From JAMXLO01 sp963812475 (GTDB lineage: Bacteria; Pseudomonadota; Alphaproteobacteria; Acetobacterales; Acetobacteraceae): 64,000 bases of DNA. The notes below the pieces were generated by a model. That model saw only the letters and a list, made by a program, of their open reading frames with translations, was not told the origin of the DNA and did no database searches. Shown here in pieces: positions 45,046 to 54,436 of this stretch (position 1 is the stretch's first letter; each line of letters opens with the position of its first letter). The stretch is from positions 1-64,000 of the forward strand of contig CAWEVI010000038.1 of assembly GCA_963812475.1 (NCBI GenBank), in the 5' to 3' direction. Position numbers and translations under genes: made by a program.

Positions 45046-45899
45046 ACCTGCCGCACCTGCACGGTTCCGAACAACCCTTGCGGCCGCACCACCAACAGCA
45101 GGATCAGCAGGCCGATCGCGATCGTCTTTTGATACTCGGCGCCGAAGTAGTGCGTGGTCAGCGAGGTCAGCATGCCCAGGATGGCGCCTCCGACCAATGC
45201 GCCGACCGAGCTGCCAATTCCACCTACAGCCAGGGCGATAAAGCCGGACAGGCCTAGCGCGGTGCCAAGTGCGAAATCCGCAAAGGTGAGCTGGCCGCCG
45301 GCAAAGCCCGACAGCGCGCCGAGCACACCGGCGAGCACGAAGCTCAGCGACCGCATCCGGTCGGTCGCGACACCACGGGCACGGGCGGCGAAACTGTCCT
45401 CCGACATCGCGATGAACAGTTTGCCGATCATCGAGCGGCGGTAGAACTGCTCGAGACCCACTGCCATGAGGACCGCGAGGATCAAAGGAAACCAGAACTT
45501 CTGGTCGAAGCTATCGGCAAATTCCTGCGGGAAGACGCGCGGAAACGGCGTCGGGTCGGTTCCCCACCAGATTGCCATTGCCTCTTGCACCATGGTGGAA
45601 AGCGCGAGTGTGCTCAGCACCCACAGGTGTTCGTCGGATGCAGCGACGATGCGGCGCACGGCGATGATCTCGCTCAGCCAGCCGAATGCGGCGCCGCAGA
45701 TCAGACAGGCGACGAAGCCAAGCCAAAGCGGCAGATGCAGGTCCAGCACCATCCAGGCGGTGCAGATGCCGCCCACCATGGCGAACTGGCCAGTGCCGAA
45801 GCTCAGTACCTTCGACGTCGAGTACATCACGTTGTAAACGAGCGCGGTCATGCCATACAGGCCGCCGAGCGCCAGCCCGCTGACGATTACCAGCAGCAA
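45042..45899 (-). CDS. LivH-like ABC permease
   Basis: 285 residues, about eight helices. MLLVIVSGLALGGLYGMTAL, YNVMYSTSKVLSFGTGQFAM and, later, LAVGGIGSSVGALVGGAILG are typical of LivH. It starts 25 bases after the substrate-binding protein gene, the usual order for this importer class. Confidence 0.93.
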   Translation of the reverse strand: MLLVIVSGLALGGLYGMTALVYNVMYSTSKVLSFGTGQFAMVGGICTAWMVLDLHLPLWLGFVACLICGAAFGWLSEIIAVRRIVAASDEHLWVLSTLALSTMVQEAMAIWWGTDPTPFPRVFPQEFADSFDQKFWFPLILAVLMAVGLEQFYRRSMIGKLFIAMSEDSFAARARGVATDRMRSLSFVLAGVLGALSGFAGGQLTFADFALGTALGLSGFIALAVGGIGSSVGALVGGAILGMLTSLTTHYFGAEYQKTIAIGLLILLLVVRPQGLFGTVQVRQV

Positions 45900-45924
45900 T
45901 GCCGCTGCCTCCGCGCCGGTGGGT

Positions 45925-47142
45925 TCAGGAGATCTTCACCGCCGGATAGCCGCCATTCGGCAATTGCGCGTTGGCGTTCACCAGCTTGATGCCGTCATCC
46001 TGGAAGCCGTTGTGATCGGTTGCCGTGTAAATGAACGGGCCGTACGGCGCATCGATGCGCGGTATGGATTCAAGCGCCGCCTTCACCTTGAACGGATCGA
46101 TGTCGCCGGCCTTGGTCAGGCCCGCGGCATAGATGGCCACCGCGGCATTTCCCTGCAGAAACGCGGGCAGGCCGGCGGCCATGTAGGGTCCGATCGTGTC
46201 CTTGTGCTTGTCGATAAAGGCCTGGACGTTGGCCGGCAGTCTGCCCTGGGCATCGACGACCTCATGGGCATAGCCGAGGCCATAGACGTTGTCCCAGTAT
46301 GCGCGCTTGGTAAGCAATTTGGCGACCTGCTCCTGCAGGATGGTCGGGTGGCCGACGATCGGAACATTCCAGTTCTGCTCGCCACGCGCATTGACCAGAC
46401 GAGCGACGAAGCCGGTGGCGTTGGACCATTCCGTTATCACGTCGGCGCCGGCGTCCCTCGCCTTCAGCAATTCGTCGGTGACGTCGGGCTTGTTCGGATC
46501 GACGGTCGCCGTGTACACCGGCTTCAGATTTTGCGCGGCCAGGAATTTGGTGACGGTCTCGCGCGACAGCACGCCGTAGCCGGTGTTGTCATTGATGATG
46601 GCGACCTTGGTCTTCTTCAGGTCCTCGACCATGAACTTCACGGCGACCTTGATCCACTGGCCGTTGGCATTGAGGTTGCGGAAACCGAGAGGGTACTTCA
46701 CGGGATCGATCAGCTCCTCGACAGAGCCACCGATCAGATGCAGCTTCTTGGCGCCGGAAACGATGCCCAGCGTAGGCAGCGCCTCGCCACTGTTGATCGG
46801 CCCGCAAAGCACGTCGATGTTCTCGTTGTAAACCAGTTCCTTGGCGAAGCTGACTGCCTTGGATGGGTCAGCCGCGCTATCGCGCATGACGACCTCGACC
46901 TTGCGGCCGAGCAGGCCGCCCTGTTCGTTGAGGTCTGCGACCGTCATGTGAAAGCCCCAGTCCTGCGCCTGGGCATTGGAGGCGAACATGCCCGACACCG
47001 CTGCGATCCAGCCCATACGAATGGGCTTGTTCTGCGCGATCGCCGGCATGGCAAGACCGGACGCAAGGCTGGCGGCTCCGATCCCCTGAACCAGGCGACG
47101 GCGTCCAATCCCGGTCGCGACCAGGGGCATCGTTCGAGACAT
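45925..47142 (-). CDS. Periplasmic substrate-binding protein of the HAAT/Liv ABC family
   Basis: 405 residues from MSRTMPLVATGIGRRRLVQG. The twin Arg and hydrophobic stretch (GIGAASLASGLAMPAIAQ) form a Sec or Tat signal peptide. The mature part shows IRMGWIAAVSGMFASNAQAQ, then LNEQGGLLGRKVEVVMRDSA and VAIINDNTGYGVLSRETVTK, the type I periplasmic-binding fold (Peripla_BP_6). It captures the substrate for LivHMGF. Specificity cannot be read from sequence. It is the first gene of the operon. Confidence 0.93.
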   Translation of the reverse strand: MSRTMPLVATGIGRRRLVQGIGAASLASGLAMPAIAQNKPIRMGWIAAVSGMFASNAQAQDWGFHMTVADLNEQGGLLGRKVEVVMRDSAADPSKAVSFAKELVYNENIDVLCGPINSGEALPTLGIVSGAKKLHLIGGSVEELIDPVKYPLGFRNLNANGQWIKVAVKFMVEDLKKTKVAIINDNTGYGVLSRETVTKFLAAQNLKPVYTATVDPNKPDVTDELLKARDAGADVITEWSNATGFVARLVNARGEQNWNVPIVGHPTILQEQVAKLLTKRAYWDNVYGLGYAHEVVDAQGRLPANVQAFIDKHKDTIGPYMAAGLPAFLQGNAAVAIYAAGLTKAGDIDPFKVKAALESIPRIDAPYGPFIYTATDHNGFQDDGIKLVNANAQLPNGGYPAVKIS

Positions 47143-47252
47143 GCGTTCCTCCAAGGGATCTTCTTTTGCGGCGAGTCGTTGCGCGGTTGCGGCGGATCGT
47201 GCCGGCAACGGCGTGTCCTGGCAACACCCAGATTTCGCGCCCAGAACGTGGC

Positions 47253-47708
47253 CTATGGTACTCCGGCCGGCACCACGCTGATGCTGTTGAATGGCGAGCC
47301 GTTGATCAGCTTCGTGCTCACGACAGTATAGACCAGCACGTTCTTCTCGGCATCGACGGCGCGATAGATTTGGAAGGTCTTGAAAAACAGCGATGCCGAG
47401 GCAAACCCGATCACCTCGGACTTCGGGAGGCCTGCCGGAACGTCGATCTGGCCTACGGCGCGGCAGGCCACAGAAAACCGGCTGGGATCTTCGGCGAATC
47501 CGAGCCCGCCCTTCACGCCTCCGGTCGCGGCGCGGGACATGTAACACGATACATTGCGCACTTTTGGATCGTCATAGCGTTCGACGATGATCTTGTCGTC
47601 GGGGCCAAGCCAGCGAAACTGCGTGTTGATCGAGTCAATACGGGTTTGCGCGTGCGCGGTCAGCGCGAGGGCGGCGATCGCAATGCAGCTTTGGACCAGG
47701 ATCCGCAT
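47253..47708 (-). CDS. creA: CreA family protein
   Basis: 151 residues from MRILVQSCIAIAALALTAHA, a signal peptide. The mature part matches CreA: FRWLGPDDKIIVERYDDPKV, VSCYMSRAATGGVKGGLGFA, RFSVACRAVGQI and KTFQIYRAVDAEKNVLVYTV. Two cysteines (in SCYMS and VACRA) probably form a disulfide in the periplasm. The function of CreA is unknown. It stands between the importer operon and the monooxygenase gene, all on the minus strand. Confidence 0.85.
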   Translation of the reverse strand: MRILVQSCIAIAALALTAHAQTRIDSINTQFRWLGPDDKIIVERYDDPKVRNVSCYMSRAATGGVKGGLGFAEDPSRFSVACRAVGQIDVPAGLPKSEVIGFASASLFFKTFQIYRAVDAEKNVLVYTVVSTKLINGSPFNSISVVPAGVP

Positions 47709-47797
47709 GGAAGCTCCCACTGGGTTGTCAAACATTTCTGACATGGCGACCGCATTGTCCGGCGCCAATCACCCCTGGTTATCCCAGCGGCCGGCAT

Positions 47798-49037
47798 TTA
47801 GAGCACGAAGCGCTGCGACGGCACAAACGGAGGCGGCTCCATGCCCAGCCTCGCCTGCGCATAAAGTCTGGCGCTGAACTCGACATTGGCGGCCGGATGG
47901 TTCCGCATCGCCAGCAGGTCCCGAAAGAACCGTTGCAGAGCACCATCGGTTCGCATCGTGCGGCCGCCGTTCACGCCCATCAACGCATAAATCGCACGCG
48001 AGCAACGATCATGGGCCAAAGCCGCTTCATAGAGCGCCTGAACGCGGCGTTCATATGGGATCGGCTGTCCGGTTTCGAGCAGCGACTGCAACGCTGTCCA
48101 GGTCGCGCCGACCCGTGTCCTGGCCGTATCGATCGCGATCAACGCGTGCGCCAACGGTCGTTGCACCGCGGGGTCCTGCGCCACCGGCGGCCCGCCATAT
48201 GCCGAAACACGGGCGCGGTTCTGCTCGACAAACGCATCGAGTGCACCGACCGCCGCCCCGATCGCCGGCGCGGCGATCGTGTAGCCGAACACCAGGCGCC
48301 AGGGCAGGCGAAAATACGGACGGTCGTTGACCGCGAAGCCGGGATCCCTGCCATGGTAGACGTCAACGATGGAATGGGTCCGATGCTCGGGAACGAAGGC
48401 ATCGGTTATGACAATATCCTTGCTGCCTGTTCCGGCCAGACCGGTCACCTGCCAGCTTTCATGGTCGATCGAGAAATCCTTGCGCGGGACAAGGAAAGTG
48501 CGAAATTCGGCGCCGCTGCCGTCGTCCGGCACCACGCCGCCCAGCAGCGCCCATCCGCAATGATCGACGCCGCTGGAGAAATGCCAACGGCCAGACAGAT
48601 GGAACCCGCGACCAGCCCGCCGGACCGATCCGGTCGGCGCCAGGGCGGACGACGCCCGCGCGTCGGCGTCGTCCGCCCAGAACGTCCCGCTGCGCCTCAT
48701 TCGCAAACAGTGCGATCTGCCAGGGATGAATCCCGACGACGCTTGCCATCCAGCCGGTCGAGGCGCAGGCGGAGGCGATCCGCACCATGCCCTCGTAGAA
48801 CGTCGCGAGATCCAGTTCGAGGCCGCCCCACTGGCGCGGTTGCACGGCGCGGAACACGCCGACCTCGGTCAGCGCCCGGACGACATCGGCGGGCACCTCG
48901 CCCAGCCGCTCGGTCTCGGCGGCCCTTGCGCGGATTTGGGGCAACAGGGCGGCAATGCGGGCGAGGAAGATTTCCGCTTCGGCCGAGCGGGCCGGATGCG
49001 ATGCGGGCCGCGATTCGGTTTGCGGTGTGTCGGGCAT
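47798..49037 (-). pseudogene. HsaA-like flavin-dependent monooxygenase (acyl-CoA dehydrogenase fold), one-base frameshift
   Basis: Start at 49037 (GCAGGAGAC upstream). The N-terminal half has VVRALTEVGVFRAVQPRQWG and ASTGWMASVVGIHPWQIALF. At about 48683 an extra base shifts the frame; removing it gives AQRDVWADDADARASSALAP and joins to GFHLSGRWHFSSGVDHCGWA and the C-terminal helices, with INGGR-like VNGGRTMRTDG. The joined protein of about 412 residues is like HsaA and the oxygenase of 4-hydroxyphenylacetate hydroxylase (FMNH2-dependent aromatic hydroxylation). It needs a reductase, which is not in the window. Sequence error or inactivation. Confidence 0.78.
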
Positions 49038-49074
49038 CGGCGTCTCCTGCGGATGTCGTCTTCCGAATGCGGCG

Positions 49075-50373
49075 TCAGCCTGCCGCGCGCAACTTGTTCG
49101 GGGCAATTTCGTTCGCGGTGTCCGCGATTGTGCCGCGCGACAGCAACAGCGTCACCACCGCACCGGTGAGCGCCAGCACACCTCCTGCGATGAACGCAGA
49201 GCTGAAGCTGCCGCTGGCCTCGACGAGATAGCCGGTGACAATCGGTGCAAGCAGACCAAAGACGTTTCCGCCCAGGACGAGGAAGGCGAATGCGCGTCCG
49301 GCATCTGCCGGAGAACGCAGCAGATCGCTGGTGAGCGTGGCATTTGCTGCGGGGCCGGTATTCGCGAAGGACACCGTAATCGATATCAGAACGATAATGG
49401 CGGCAAGCGATTCGACGTAAGGAATCAGCAGGCCCGCCGCGGTCAGGAACAGGCACAATGCCACGAGGTAGCGACGCAGCCCGCTGCGCACCGCATGGGC
49501 GCTCAGCAGCCGATCGCCAAGCCAGTTGACGATGATGTTGACCGCCGTCGCGATGAAGAATGGAATCGAAGTGTAAAGTCCGGATTCGACGACAGACAGT
49601 CCGCGCGCGGTCTGGAGGTAATTTGGCAACCAGCTCAGATAGAGATACAGCGAGTAGACAAGACAACCCTGCGACACGAACAGGCCCCACATCGCAGGAC
49701 AGCGCAACAGCGCCGGATAACCCACCCCGTCGTGCGATGGCGGCTCGATGCCAGCCTCGCGTTCGGTGAGGATCCGCTGCCGCTCCGGCTCCGGCAGCCA
49801 TCTGGTTTTTTCCGGCGTCGATACCAAGGCGATCCAGATGGCAACCCAGATGAAACCAAGCGCCCCGGTGATCACGAACGACCAGCGCCAGGACAACACC
49901 TGGATCAACCATGCCACCAGCGGCGCGCCCAGTGCCGGACCGAGACTTCCGCCGGCGCCGATGACGGCAGTTGCCGTGCCGCGCTCGGTATAGGGCGCCC
50001 ATGCCCTGACGCTGCGATAGACCACCGGGGAAAATGGCGCCTCGCCGACCCCCAACCCCAGCCGCGCCAGGAACATGGTTACGACGCCCGTGGCGGCGCC
50101 GGTGGCCATCTGCGCGATCGACCACACAACTGTGGCCGTGCCCGCCACCACATGCGCGCCCCAGCGGTCGATCAACCGGCCGCCCGGCAGCATCATCAGC
50201 ACATAGGCCCAGAGAAAGCAGGAGAACAGGTAGCCCAGCGCGACGGGCGACAAACCAAGCTCCTGAGCGATGGGCTTGCCCGCCACGGACATGTTCACAC
50301 GATCGATATAGGCGATGGCGCTGAACACAAACAGCAGAAGGTAAACCCAGAACCTGCGCCTGGTCATTCTCAT
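49075..50373 (-). CDS. MFS transporter (anion:cation symporter family)
   Basis: 432 residues from MRMTRRRFWVYLLLFVFSAI. The ACS signature is seen in AYIDRVNMSVAGKPIAQELG, ARLGLGVGEAPFSPVVYRSV and DRWGAHVVAG. Twelve helices are predicted by hydrophobicity. It ends 37 bases before the start of the HsaA-like monooxygenase on the same strand, so carrier and oxygenase probably share a transcript; the carrier may import the aromatic acid that the oxygenase attacks. Confidence 0.9.
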   Translation of the reverse strand: MRMTRRRFWVYLLLFVFSAIAYIDRVNMSVAGKPIAQELGLSPVALGYLFSCFLWAYVLMMLPGGRLIDRWGAHVVAGTATVVWSIAQMATGAATGVVTMFLARLGLGVGEAPFSPVVYRSVRAWAPYTERGTATAVIGAGGSLGPALGAPLVAWLIQVLSWRWSFVITGALGFIWVAIWIALVSTPEKTRWLPEPERQRILTEREAGIEPPSHDGVGYPALLRCPAMWGLFVSQGCLVYSLYLYLSWLPNYLQTARGLSVVESGLYTSIPFFIATAVNIIVNWLGDRLLSAHAVRSGLRRYLVALCLFLTAAGLLIPYVESLAAIIVLISITVSFANTGPAANATLTSDLLRSPADAGRAFAFLVLGGNVFGLLAPIVTGYLVEASGSFSSAFIAGGVLALTGAVVTLLLSRGTIADTANEIAPNKLRAAG

Positions 50374-50674
50374 CGCGGCGTTTCCTCGTCTGTTTTTGTT
50401 ATCGGCCGGCGCCCGGACAACGTCGTCCCGGTTGGCGGCGAGAAAGACTAGGCACCGCGACGCGCTCGCGACAACCCCATGGGAAATCTGGATTTTTGCT
50501 AGGTTCGCGTTCGCTTGGGCCGTATTTTCGTCGGGCCCGGTCCGCCGCGCGTTGGTCGCAGGCGGCGAGCATCCCCTGCGTTCCCGGCATAATTCATATG
50601 ACCAAAGCCGCATTCACGAAACGCTGATGGTCACCAATGTCCGCAGAACGATCAAACGATCGGAGAAAGGACCA
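50374..50674. other. Divergent spacer between MFS and DUF2147 genes
   Basis: No gene, repeat or clear operator is seen. It should hold the promoters for both flanking genes; GGAGAAAGG at 50662-50670 is the ribosome binding site of the DUF2147 gene. Confidence 0.45.
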
Positions 50675-51136
50675 ATGTTCGGGCACGGCAATTCACGCGC
50701 ACTTCTCTTCGGCGTGACAATTCTCGGTGTTCTGCTGACCGCTCCCGTCGCTTCGGCGGCGACGCCGGCCAGCCCTCAGGGCACTTGGTTGACCGAAAGC
50801 GGCCACGGCGTCGTGGCGATCGACGAGTGCGGCGACGCACTGTGCGGTCGGATCGTCGGCATCGATCGCGATCCAGGCTCGCCCATGCCAACGGACGTGA
50901 ATGGACGTTCGCAGTGCGGGCTGACCATCATCACGAACGAAAGACCCGTGGCCGACGGTAGTTGGCTCGGCAACGTCACGGATCCGCGAGACGGCGCGAC
51001 CTATCGGGCCAAACTCTGGTTGGATGACGACGGCAACCTGCACCTCCGAGGCTACATCGGCATTCCGATACTGGGTGCAACCCAGATTTGGCGTCCCTTC
51101 ACCGGGCGGCTGACGGACGCATGCGACCTGGGATGA
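50675..51136 (+). CDS. DUF2147 family secreted protein
   Basis: 153 residues from MFGHGNSRALLFGVTILGVL, a signal peptide with cleavage near ASA-AT. The domain is recognised by PQGTWLTESGHGVVAIDECG, DALCGRIVGIDRDPGSPMPT, CGLTIITNE and RGYIGIPILGATQIWRPF. DUF2147 proteins are small periplasmic lipocalin-like proteins of unknown role. The 3' end overlaps the convergent methyltransferase gene by 38 bases. Confidence 0.88.
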   Translation: MFGHGNSRALLFGVTILGVLLTAPVASAATPASPQGTWLTESGHGVVAIDECGDALCGRIVGIDRDPGSPMPTDVNGRSQCGLTIITNERPVADGSWLGNVTDPRDGATYRAKLWLDDDGNLHLRGYIGIPILGATQIWRPFTGRLTDACDLG

Positions 51137-52088
51137 TGCCGCGGCCGTAGGTTTTGCGCTTGTGCTTGATCTCGGCGCGCTTTCCCGTGGAGTTAGCAAC
51201 CATGTCGCGTAATTCATCGCCCGTTGGGTACTTGGCACGGCCCACAAGCAGGAGTGGCTGGAATGTTTCCGCGTGGCGGACGCGATCGCGGGCGAACTTG
51301 ACGTAACGCGGCACGATGTCGATTCCGATCCACTGCCTGCCCATGCTTTTCGCGACCGCGCATGTTGTGCCGGTCCCGGCGAAAGGATCGAGCACGATCT
51401 CGCCCGGGAAGGAACCTGAGGCGCCGAACGTGTAGAGCCGTATCAAGCGGGCGGGCAGTTTTTCAGGGAACGGCGCGGGATGGTCCTTGTCTCGCTTCAC
51501 GTCCTCCGGATACATGAACCAAACCTGCTGCGTCAGATCGAGCCATTCCGCGCGGCCCAGCCTGCTTGCCTCCTTGATTGCACGTTCGAACCGGGGCGGT
51601 TTTCCCGGTTTCGCGTAAACGCTGATCATCTCGACGGTATTGTTCTCTATGATGTTGCCTGGAAAAGGGTACGACCCGAACATCATTTTCGATGTCTGCT
51701 TTTGCCACACGAACACGCTGTACCGTACCAGGTCGGTACGCGTGAGAATCATGTGCCCGATGTCGCTGGCAATATCCTTCAAGTGGCGCGTGTGCTGCGC
51801 GATGATCTCCTTTGGTATCGGCATCAGCGGCGCATTGATGCACAGCTTGCCGTTGGGCCGCAGCACGCGGGCACACTCGACCCAGACGCTGAACATATCC
51901 TCGAGATATGCCTCATATGTAGCCCACTTCGACGGCGCGCCGCCGTCGGCTTCAACCGCACCGTCGTCGTATTTGACAGCAGTCCAGTATGGCGGGGATG
52001 TGATTACAAGATCGACGGAACCCGCCGGCATCCGCCCCAGAACTCCGGCGGCAGCGCCTTGATAAATCCTGTTCAGGAAGTCTGCCAT
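51099..52088 (-). CDS. Orphan DNA methyltransferase (N4-cytosine/N6-adenine, beta-type motif order)
   Basis: 329 residues from MADFLNRIYQGAAAGVLGRM. The catalytic motif IV TSPPYW comes first (about residue 30), and the AdoMet-binding motif I (EIVLDPFAGTGTTCAVAKSM) comes near the C-terminus, the order of beta-class amino-methyltransferases. The target-recognition part lies between. No restriction nuclease gene is adjacent, so it may be a solitary methylase with a regulatory role. It lies at the boundary between the catabolic block and the mla genes. Confidence 0.9.
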   Translation of the reverse strand: MADFLNRIYQGAAAGVLGRMPAGSVDLVITSPPYWTAVKYDDGAVEADGGAPSKWATYEAYLEDMFSVWVECARVLRPNGKLCINAPLMPIPKEIIAQHTRHLKDIASDIGHMILTRTDLVRYSVFVWQKQTSKMMFGSYPFPGNIIENNTVEMISVYAKPGKPPRFERAIKEASRLGRAEWLDLTQQVWFMYPEDVKRDKDHPAPFPEKLPARLIRLYTFGASGSFPGEIVLDPFAGTGTTCAVAKSMGRQWIGIDIVPRYVKFARDRVRHAETFQPLLLVGRAKYPTGDELRDMVANSTGKRAEIKHKRKTYGRGIIPGRMRPSAAR

Positions 52089-52135
52089 GCGAGACGGCCT
52101 TCGCTCGATGTTCACGACAAACCTGGCAGGTCGGT

Positions 52136-52651
52136 TTAGCCGGGATTGGCGGTCAGCATCGCCTGGCCGCCTTGCGGGTCTTTTACCGTGCCGACGACAA
52201 TTCGCCACCTGCGGGCGCCCTGCGATGCGGCATATTCGCGATGTCGAAGCTGCTTCTCCTCGGGATCAGCGGCGTCGCGGCTGAGCGTGAAGCCGATACC
52301 AGCCTGTCGCATGTCGGCCTCAAGCGCGTCGAACAGGGCAGGTCCATTGGCCATTTCGGCGACCACGGAACAGCCCCCGGCATCGTCCGAAAGCAGCACG
52401 AATTTGCCGTTCGGGTTGGACGCATCGAGCGCCTCGCCGGGCACACCGTGCAGGAACGCGGCGCGCGCCGGTTCAGGCACATCGGCAAGGCCCGTCCGGT
52501 GCGCCCAGTCGCGCAGGCCATTGCGATCTCCCGCAAACCGCACGCAGCTCTGCAGGAACAGTCCGGCGAACTGTCTTGCGTTGTCCATCGGCGAAGCCCG
52601 CGTCCCGCCTGCGAACAGTGCGACCAAAAGCGCAAGGCCCGCACCCGGCAC
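52136..52651 (-). CDS. Uncharacterised secreted protein
   Basis: 171 residues. MPGAGLALLVALFAGGTRAS is a signal peptide. The mature part has LFLQSCVRFAGDRNGLRDWA and DDAGGCSVVAEMANGPALFD, with two cysteines that could pair, and ends RWRIVVGTVKDPQGGQAMLT. I do not recognise a named family with certainty. It lies 20 bases after mlaF on the same strand, the place where mlaD is often found, but it has no MCE domain. Confidence 0.6.
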   Translation of the reverse strand: MPGAGLALLVALFAGGTRASPMDNARQFAGLFLQSCVRFAGDRNGLRDWAHRTGLADVPEPARAAFLHGVPGEALDASNPNGKFVLLSDDAGGCSVVAEMANGPALFDALEADMRQAGIGFTLSRDAADPEEKQLRHREYAASQGARRWRIVVGTVKDPQGGQAMLTANPG

Positions 52652-52671
52652 GGTGCAGGGGCGCAGGGCGG

Positions 52672-53454
52672 CTATCGGCGCAGCTCCATCTGGATGGGAC
52701 CTTCGCGGCGGCCGTGGGTGAACTGGTCCACCACAGGATTGCCGCTGTCCATCAGCCTGGAAGCCGGGCCGCTCCAGACGATCCGGCCGCGATGGATCAT
52801 TGCCGCGGCGTCGCCGATGCGGCGCGCGCTGGCCATGTCGTGGGTGATCGCCACCGCGGTGCTGCCGAGCTGTTTGACGCAGTCCACCACGAGACCATCG
52901 ATCACCGCGCCCATGATCGGGTCAAGGCCGGTTGTGGGTTCGTCGAAGAACATGATGTCGGGGCGGGCTGCGATGGCGCGGGCCAGGGCAACGCGCTTCT
53001 GCATCCCGCCCGACAGCTCCGCCGGGTAAAGATCGCCCACACTGGCGGCAAGCCCCACCTGAGCGAGAAAATCCGCCGCTCGGCCGGACGCGTCGGAGCG
53101 GCTGAGCTTGCGCTGGGCGAGCAGTCCGAACACTACATTCTCCCAGACCGGCAGGCTGTCGAACAGCGCGCCGTTCTGAAACAGCATCCCGATGCGCGCA
53201 CGGGTTGCATCCTGTTCGCGGCGTGGAAGGGCGAGAATATTCGTACCGTCGATCTCGATGCTGCCGTCGTCCGGTTCGATCAGACCGAGGATGCATTTGA
53301 GCAATACGGACTTGCCCGAGCCGGAGCCGCCGATCACCACCGTCGAGGTCTCGGCTACAATGTCGAGGTCGATGCCGTCCAACACGAGCTTCTCGCCAAA
53401 GCTCTTGCGCAGGTTGCGCAGGCGGATCTTCGGGATGGAGCTCTGCTGGTTCAT
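52672..53454 (-). CDS. mlaF: MlaF-like ABC ATP-binding protein
   Basis: 260 residues. Walker A GGSGSGKSVLLK, signature ELSGGMQKRV, Walker B MFFDEPTTGLDP and the switch AITHDMASA are canonical for the MlaF/Ttg2A group. QNGALFDSLPVWENVVFGLL is the characteristic Q-loop region. With MlaE it powers phospholipid movement between inner and outer membranes. It is separated from mlaE by a 196-base spacer carrying a large inverted repeat, which is unusual for a normally tight gene pair. Confidence 0.93.
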   Translation of the reverse strand: MNQQSSIPKIRLRNLRKSFGEKLVLDGIDLDIVAETSTVVIGGSGSGKSVLLKCILGLIEPDDGSIEIDGTNILALPRREQDATRARIGMLFQNGALFDSLPVWENVVFGLLAQRKLSRSDASGRAADFLAQVGLAASVGDLYPAELSGGMQKRVALARAIAARPDIMFFDEPTTGLDPIMGAVIDGLVVDCVKQLGSTAVAITHDMASARRIGDAAAMIHRGRIVWSGPASRLMDSGNPVVDQFTHGRREGPIQMELRR

Positions 53455-53469
53455 GGCGTTCCGAAGACA

Positions 53470-53638
53470 TCAAGCGGACACAGAGTTGCACGGAGTGCAC
53501 ACAGAGTTTCACTGAGACGATTCTCAAGGGCGCTTCGCGCCGGCACCTGGCGAAGCTGCGACCCAAGCTTGCGCGACGCGCGAATTATTTGCTTCGTGAA
53601 ACTCTGTGGGCACTCCGGGTAACTCTGTGTCCGCTTGA
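53470..53638. repeat. Large inverted repeat (43-base arms) between mlaE and mlaF
   Basis: Left arm 53470-53512 and right arm 53596-53638 are near-perfect reverse complements; each contains GCGGACACAGAGTT and CACAGAGTTTCAC elements. The loop of 83 bases has no gene. The element resembles the scattered cACAGAGTT-type intergenic repeats found in many bacterial genomes. In RNA it would form a long stem inside the mla operon. Confidence 0.85.
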
Positions 53639-53650
53639 TTGCTTCCTTTT

Positions 53651-54436
53651 TCATCGCGCGAAGAACATTTCGGTCAGCACGTAGTCGAACGCCAGAATCA
53701 GGATCGAGGCACTCACCACCGCAGCGGTTGTCGCCGCGCCGACGCCCTCGGCACCGCCGCGGCTGTTGTAGCCCTGATAGCAGCCCATCAGCGCAATCAG
53801 GAACCCGAACACTGCCGCCTTCACCAGGCCGGACGTCACGTCCATCGCCTGCATGAAGTCCATCGTGTTGCGCAGATAGGTGCCGACATTGAAGCCCAGT
53901 TTCAACGTGGACACGATGAACCCACCGAGCACGCCCAGGACGTCGGCCACCAACACCAACATCGGCAACGCCACGATACCGGCCAGCAACCGCGGCGCCA
54001 CCAGATACTTCATCGGATTGGTCGACAGAGTCGACAAAGCGTCGATCTGATCGGTGACCCGCATCGTGCCGATCTCGGCCGCCATCGCTGCGCCGATGCG
54101 CCCCGCCACCATCAACCCGGCCAGCACCGGTCCAAGCTCGCGGGTGATCGACAGCACGACCACGTTGGCGACGGCGCCCTCAGCCGAGAAGCGGGCGAAG
54201 CCGGTGTAGGACTGCAATGCGAGCACCATGCCGGTGAAGATCGCCGTTAACGCCACCACCGGCAGGCTGAAATAGCCGATCTCCAGCAGCGCACGGACAA
54301 ACAGCCGGCCGTAGAACGGCGGCCGGAACAGGTGCGACACGCCGATGATCGCAAACAGTGCCAGCGAGCCGGTGGTGCGGCACGCGCCTAGAACGCCGCG
54401 GCCAACGGCGGCGAGACTGTCGAGGATCGGGTTCAC
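53651..54436 (-). CDS. mlaE: MlaE-like ABC permease
   Basis: 261 residues. ALTAIFTGMVLALQSYTGFA, SITRELGPVLAGLMVAGRIG, AAMAAEIGTMRVTDQIDALS and DVTSGLVKAAVFGFLIALMG are hallmark MlaE segments, with about five membrane helices. It is the membrane part of the phospholipid-transport ABC complex in the inner membrane. The start overlaps the stop of alr (ATGA). Confidence 0.94.
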   Translation of the reverse strand: MNPILDSLAAVGRGVLGACRTTGSLALFAIIGVSHLFRPPFYGRLFVRALLEIGYFSLPVVALTAIFTGMVLALQSYTGFARFSAEGAVANVVVLSITRELGPVLAGLMVAGRIGAAMAAEIGTMRVTDQIDALSTLSTNPMKYLVAPRLLAGIVALPMLVLVADVLGVLGGFIVSTLKLGFNVGTYLRNTMDFMQAMDVTSGLVKAAVFGFLIALMGCYQGYNSRGGAEGVGAATTAAVVSASILILAFDYVLTEMFFAR

